DNA of 64,000 nt from Erythrobacter mangrovi. GTDB taxonomy: Bacteria > Pseudomonadota > Alphaproteobacteria > Sphingomonadales > Sphingomonadaceae. Positions 63,618-64,000 of the stretch are shown here, piece after piece (the first letter of the stretch is position 1; every line of letters starts with the position of its first letter). The stretch covers positions 1,054,001 to 1,118,000 of the forward strand of contig NZ_CP053921.1 of the NCBI RefSeq assembly GCF_013260645.1, given 5' to 3'. A model generated the notes under the pieces. It saw only the letters and a program-made list of their open reading frames with translations. It was not told the origin of the DNA and did no database searches. Position numbers and translations under genes: made by a program.

Positions 63618-64000
63618 CATAATTGCCGAAACCGATCGCCTGATCCTGCGAACTATAGACGAGGGCGATGCACTCGAGCAGGACCGCGTGCTCAACACGC
63701 CAAGGGTCATGGCACGGCTGGGCGGCGTGAAGGAGTTGCATGAGATCGAGGCCAAGCACGCCACGTCGCGCGCGCTCTATGCCCAGGAAGGCTTCAGCTT
63801 CCTGTTCATGATCGAAAAGGCGACCGGCGAATTGGTCGGCCATTGCGGCATCAAGCGGGTCGATCACCCATTAGCCAAGAACCAGGGCGATCACGAGGTC
63901 GGCTGGCTGGTGCGCGAGGACCGCTGGCGGCGCGGCTATGCTGAGGAGGCCATGCGTGCGGTTCTCGATTGGGCGTTCGGTCGGGTGTGCGCGCCGCATG
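63610..64000 (+). CDS. GNAT family N-acetyltransferase (tandem copy 2), 3' end missing
   Basis: This second RimJ/RimL-type acetyltransferase is truncated by the window edge, with about 130 residues visible. It starts MADIIAETDRLILRTIDEGD, similar to copy 1, and reaches the acetyl-CoA motif VREDRWRRGYAEEAMRAVLD. The start overlaps the stop of copy 1 by 8 bp. The two are probably products of a local duplication that have diverged. Confidence 0.85.
   Translation, partial: MADIIAETDRLILRTIDEGDALEQDRVLNTPRVMARLGGVKELHEIEAKHATSRALYAQEGFSFLFMIEKATGELVGHCGIKRVDHPLAKNQGDHEVGWLVREDRWRRGYAEEAMRAVLDWAFGRVCAPH

Noticed and set aside
1..64000. Search for CRISPR arrays, insertion sequences, prophage, toxin-antitoxin or defence islands
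   Set aside because: No direct-repeat arrays, transposase or integrase motifs, terminal repeats or defence-type domains were seen. The window reads as core chromosome throughout.

Overview
The window is a stretch of core chromosome from a GC-rich alphaproteobacterium. Gene content points to the Sphingomonadales, most likely an Erythrobacteraceae relative (Erythrobacter/Qipengyuania/Altererythrobacter type). The supporting signs are a PopZ-type DUF2497 protein beside tolC, DUF1491, DUF6489 and UrcA proteins, a fused ThiS-ThiG, a suf operon carrying a DUF559-like gene, and the gene order around hemE and parAB. That placement is inferred from recognised protein families, not from a database search. 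I see no insertion sequence, prophage, CRISPR array, rRNA or tRNA.

Layout. 1-465 is the end of an unrecognised gene. 484-7026 is a complete suf iron-sulfur assembly operon read leftward (Rrf2 regulator, sufB, DUF559-like, sufC, sufD, sufS, sufT-like, GNAT, sufA), almost every junction being a stop/start overlap. 7089-21771 holds housekeeping genes: an AraC regulator, pyrD, gamma-glutamyltransferase, an acyl-CoA synthetase, an S9 peptidase, thiSG, MerC, heme A synthase, cutA, rplM-rpsI, a metallophosphoesterase and a UrcA protein. 21917-32792 holds a LytTR two-component pair, class I fumarase, a PIMT-like gene with tolC, popZ, another S9 peptidase, a thioredoxin-like ferredoxin, a CBS protein, erpA and xthA. 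32810-38790 is leftward: a cell-wall hydrolase, DUF1491, a thioesterase, hpf, dnaQ, coaE, aroE, maf and the PEP-synthase regulatory protein.

The centrepiece is 38791-39072, between the regulatory-protein gene and hemE, which I interpret as the chromosomal replication origin. It has six GANTC sites in about 220 bp, DnaA-box-like sequences, and an AT-rich block in an otherwise GC-rich sequence. It sits in the same gene neighbourhood as the Caulobacter origin (maf-aroE-coaE-dnaQ on one side, hemE-hemJ-like-rho on the other). Transcription diverges from it. About 6-8.5 kb to the right, three near-consensus parS sites lie in and around mnmE, mnmG and rsmG, directly before parA and parB, so the window contains an origin with its segregation module. 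A PopZ homologue, which in Caulobacter anchors ParB-parS at the pole, lies about 11 kb to the left.

49216-64000: just after parB lies a secreted-protein gene broken by two compensating frameshifts. Then come a free-methionine-sulfoxide reductase, a sorbosone-dehydrogenase-like protein, an acyl-CoA dehydrogenase, a Sua5 threonylcarbamoyl-AMP synthase, a small lipoprotein whose start codon lies in a perfect 15-bp hairpin, a head-GIN lipoprotein, carD, fdxA, an S4 protein, a SUV3-like helicase, an M23 peptidase, hemB and two tandem GNAT acetyltransferases (the second cut by the window edge). No previously undescribed multi-gene defence or metabolic system is evident. The most informative signals are the origin/parS architecture and several regulatory structures.
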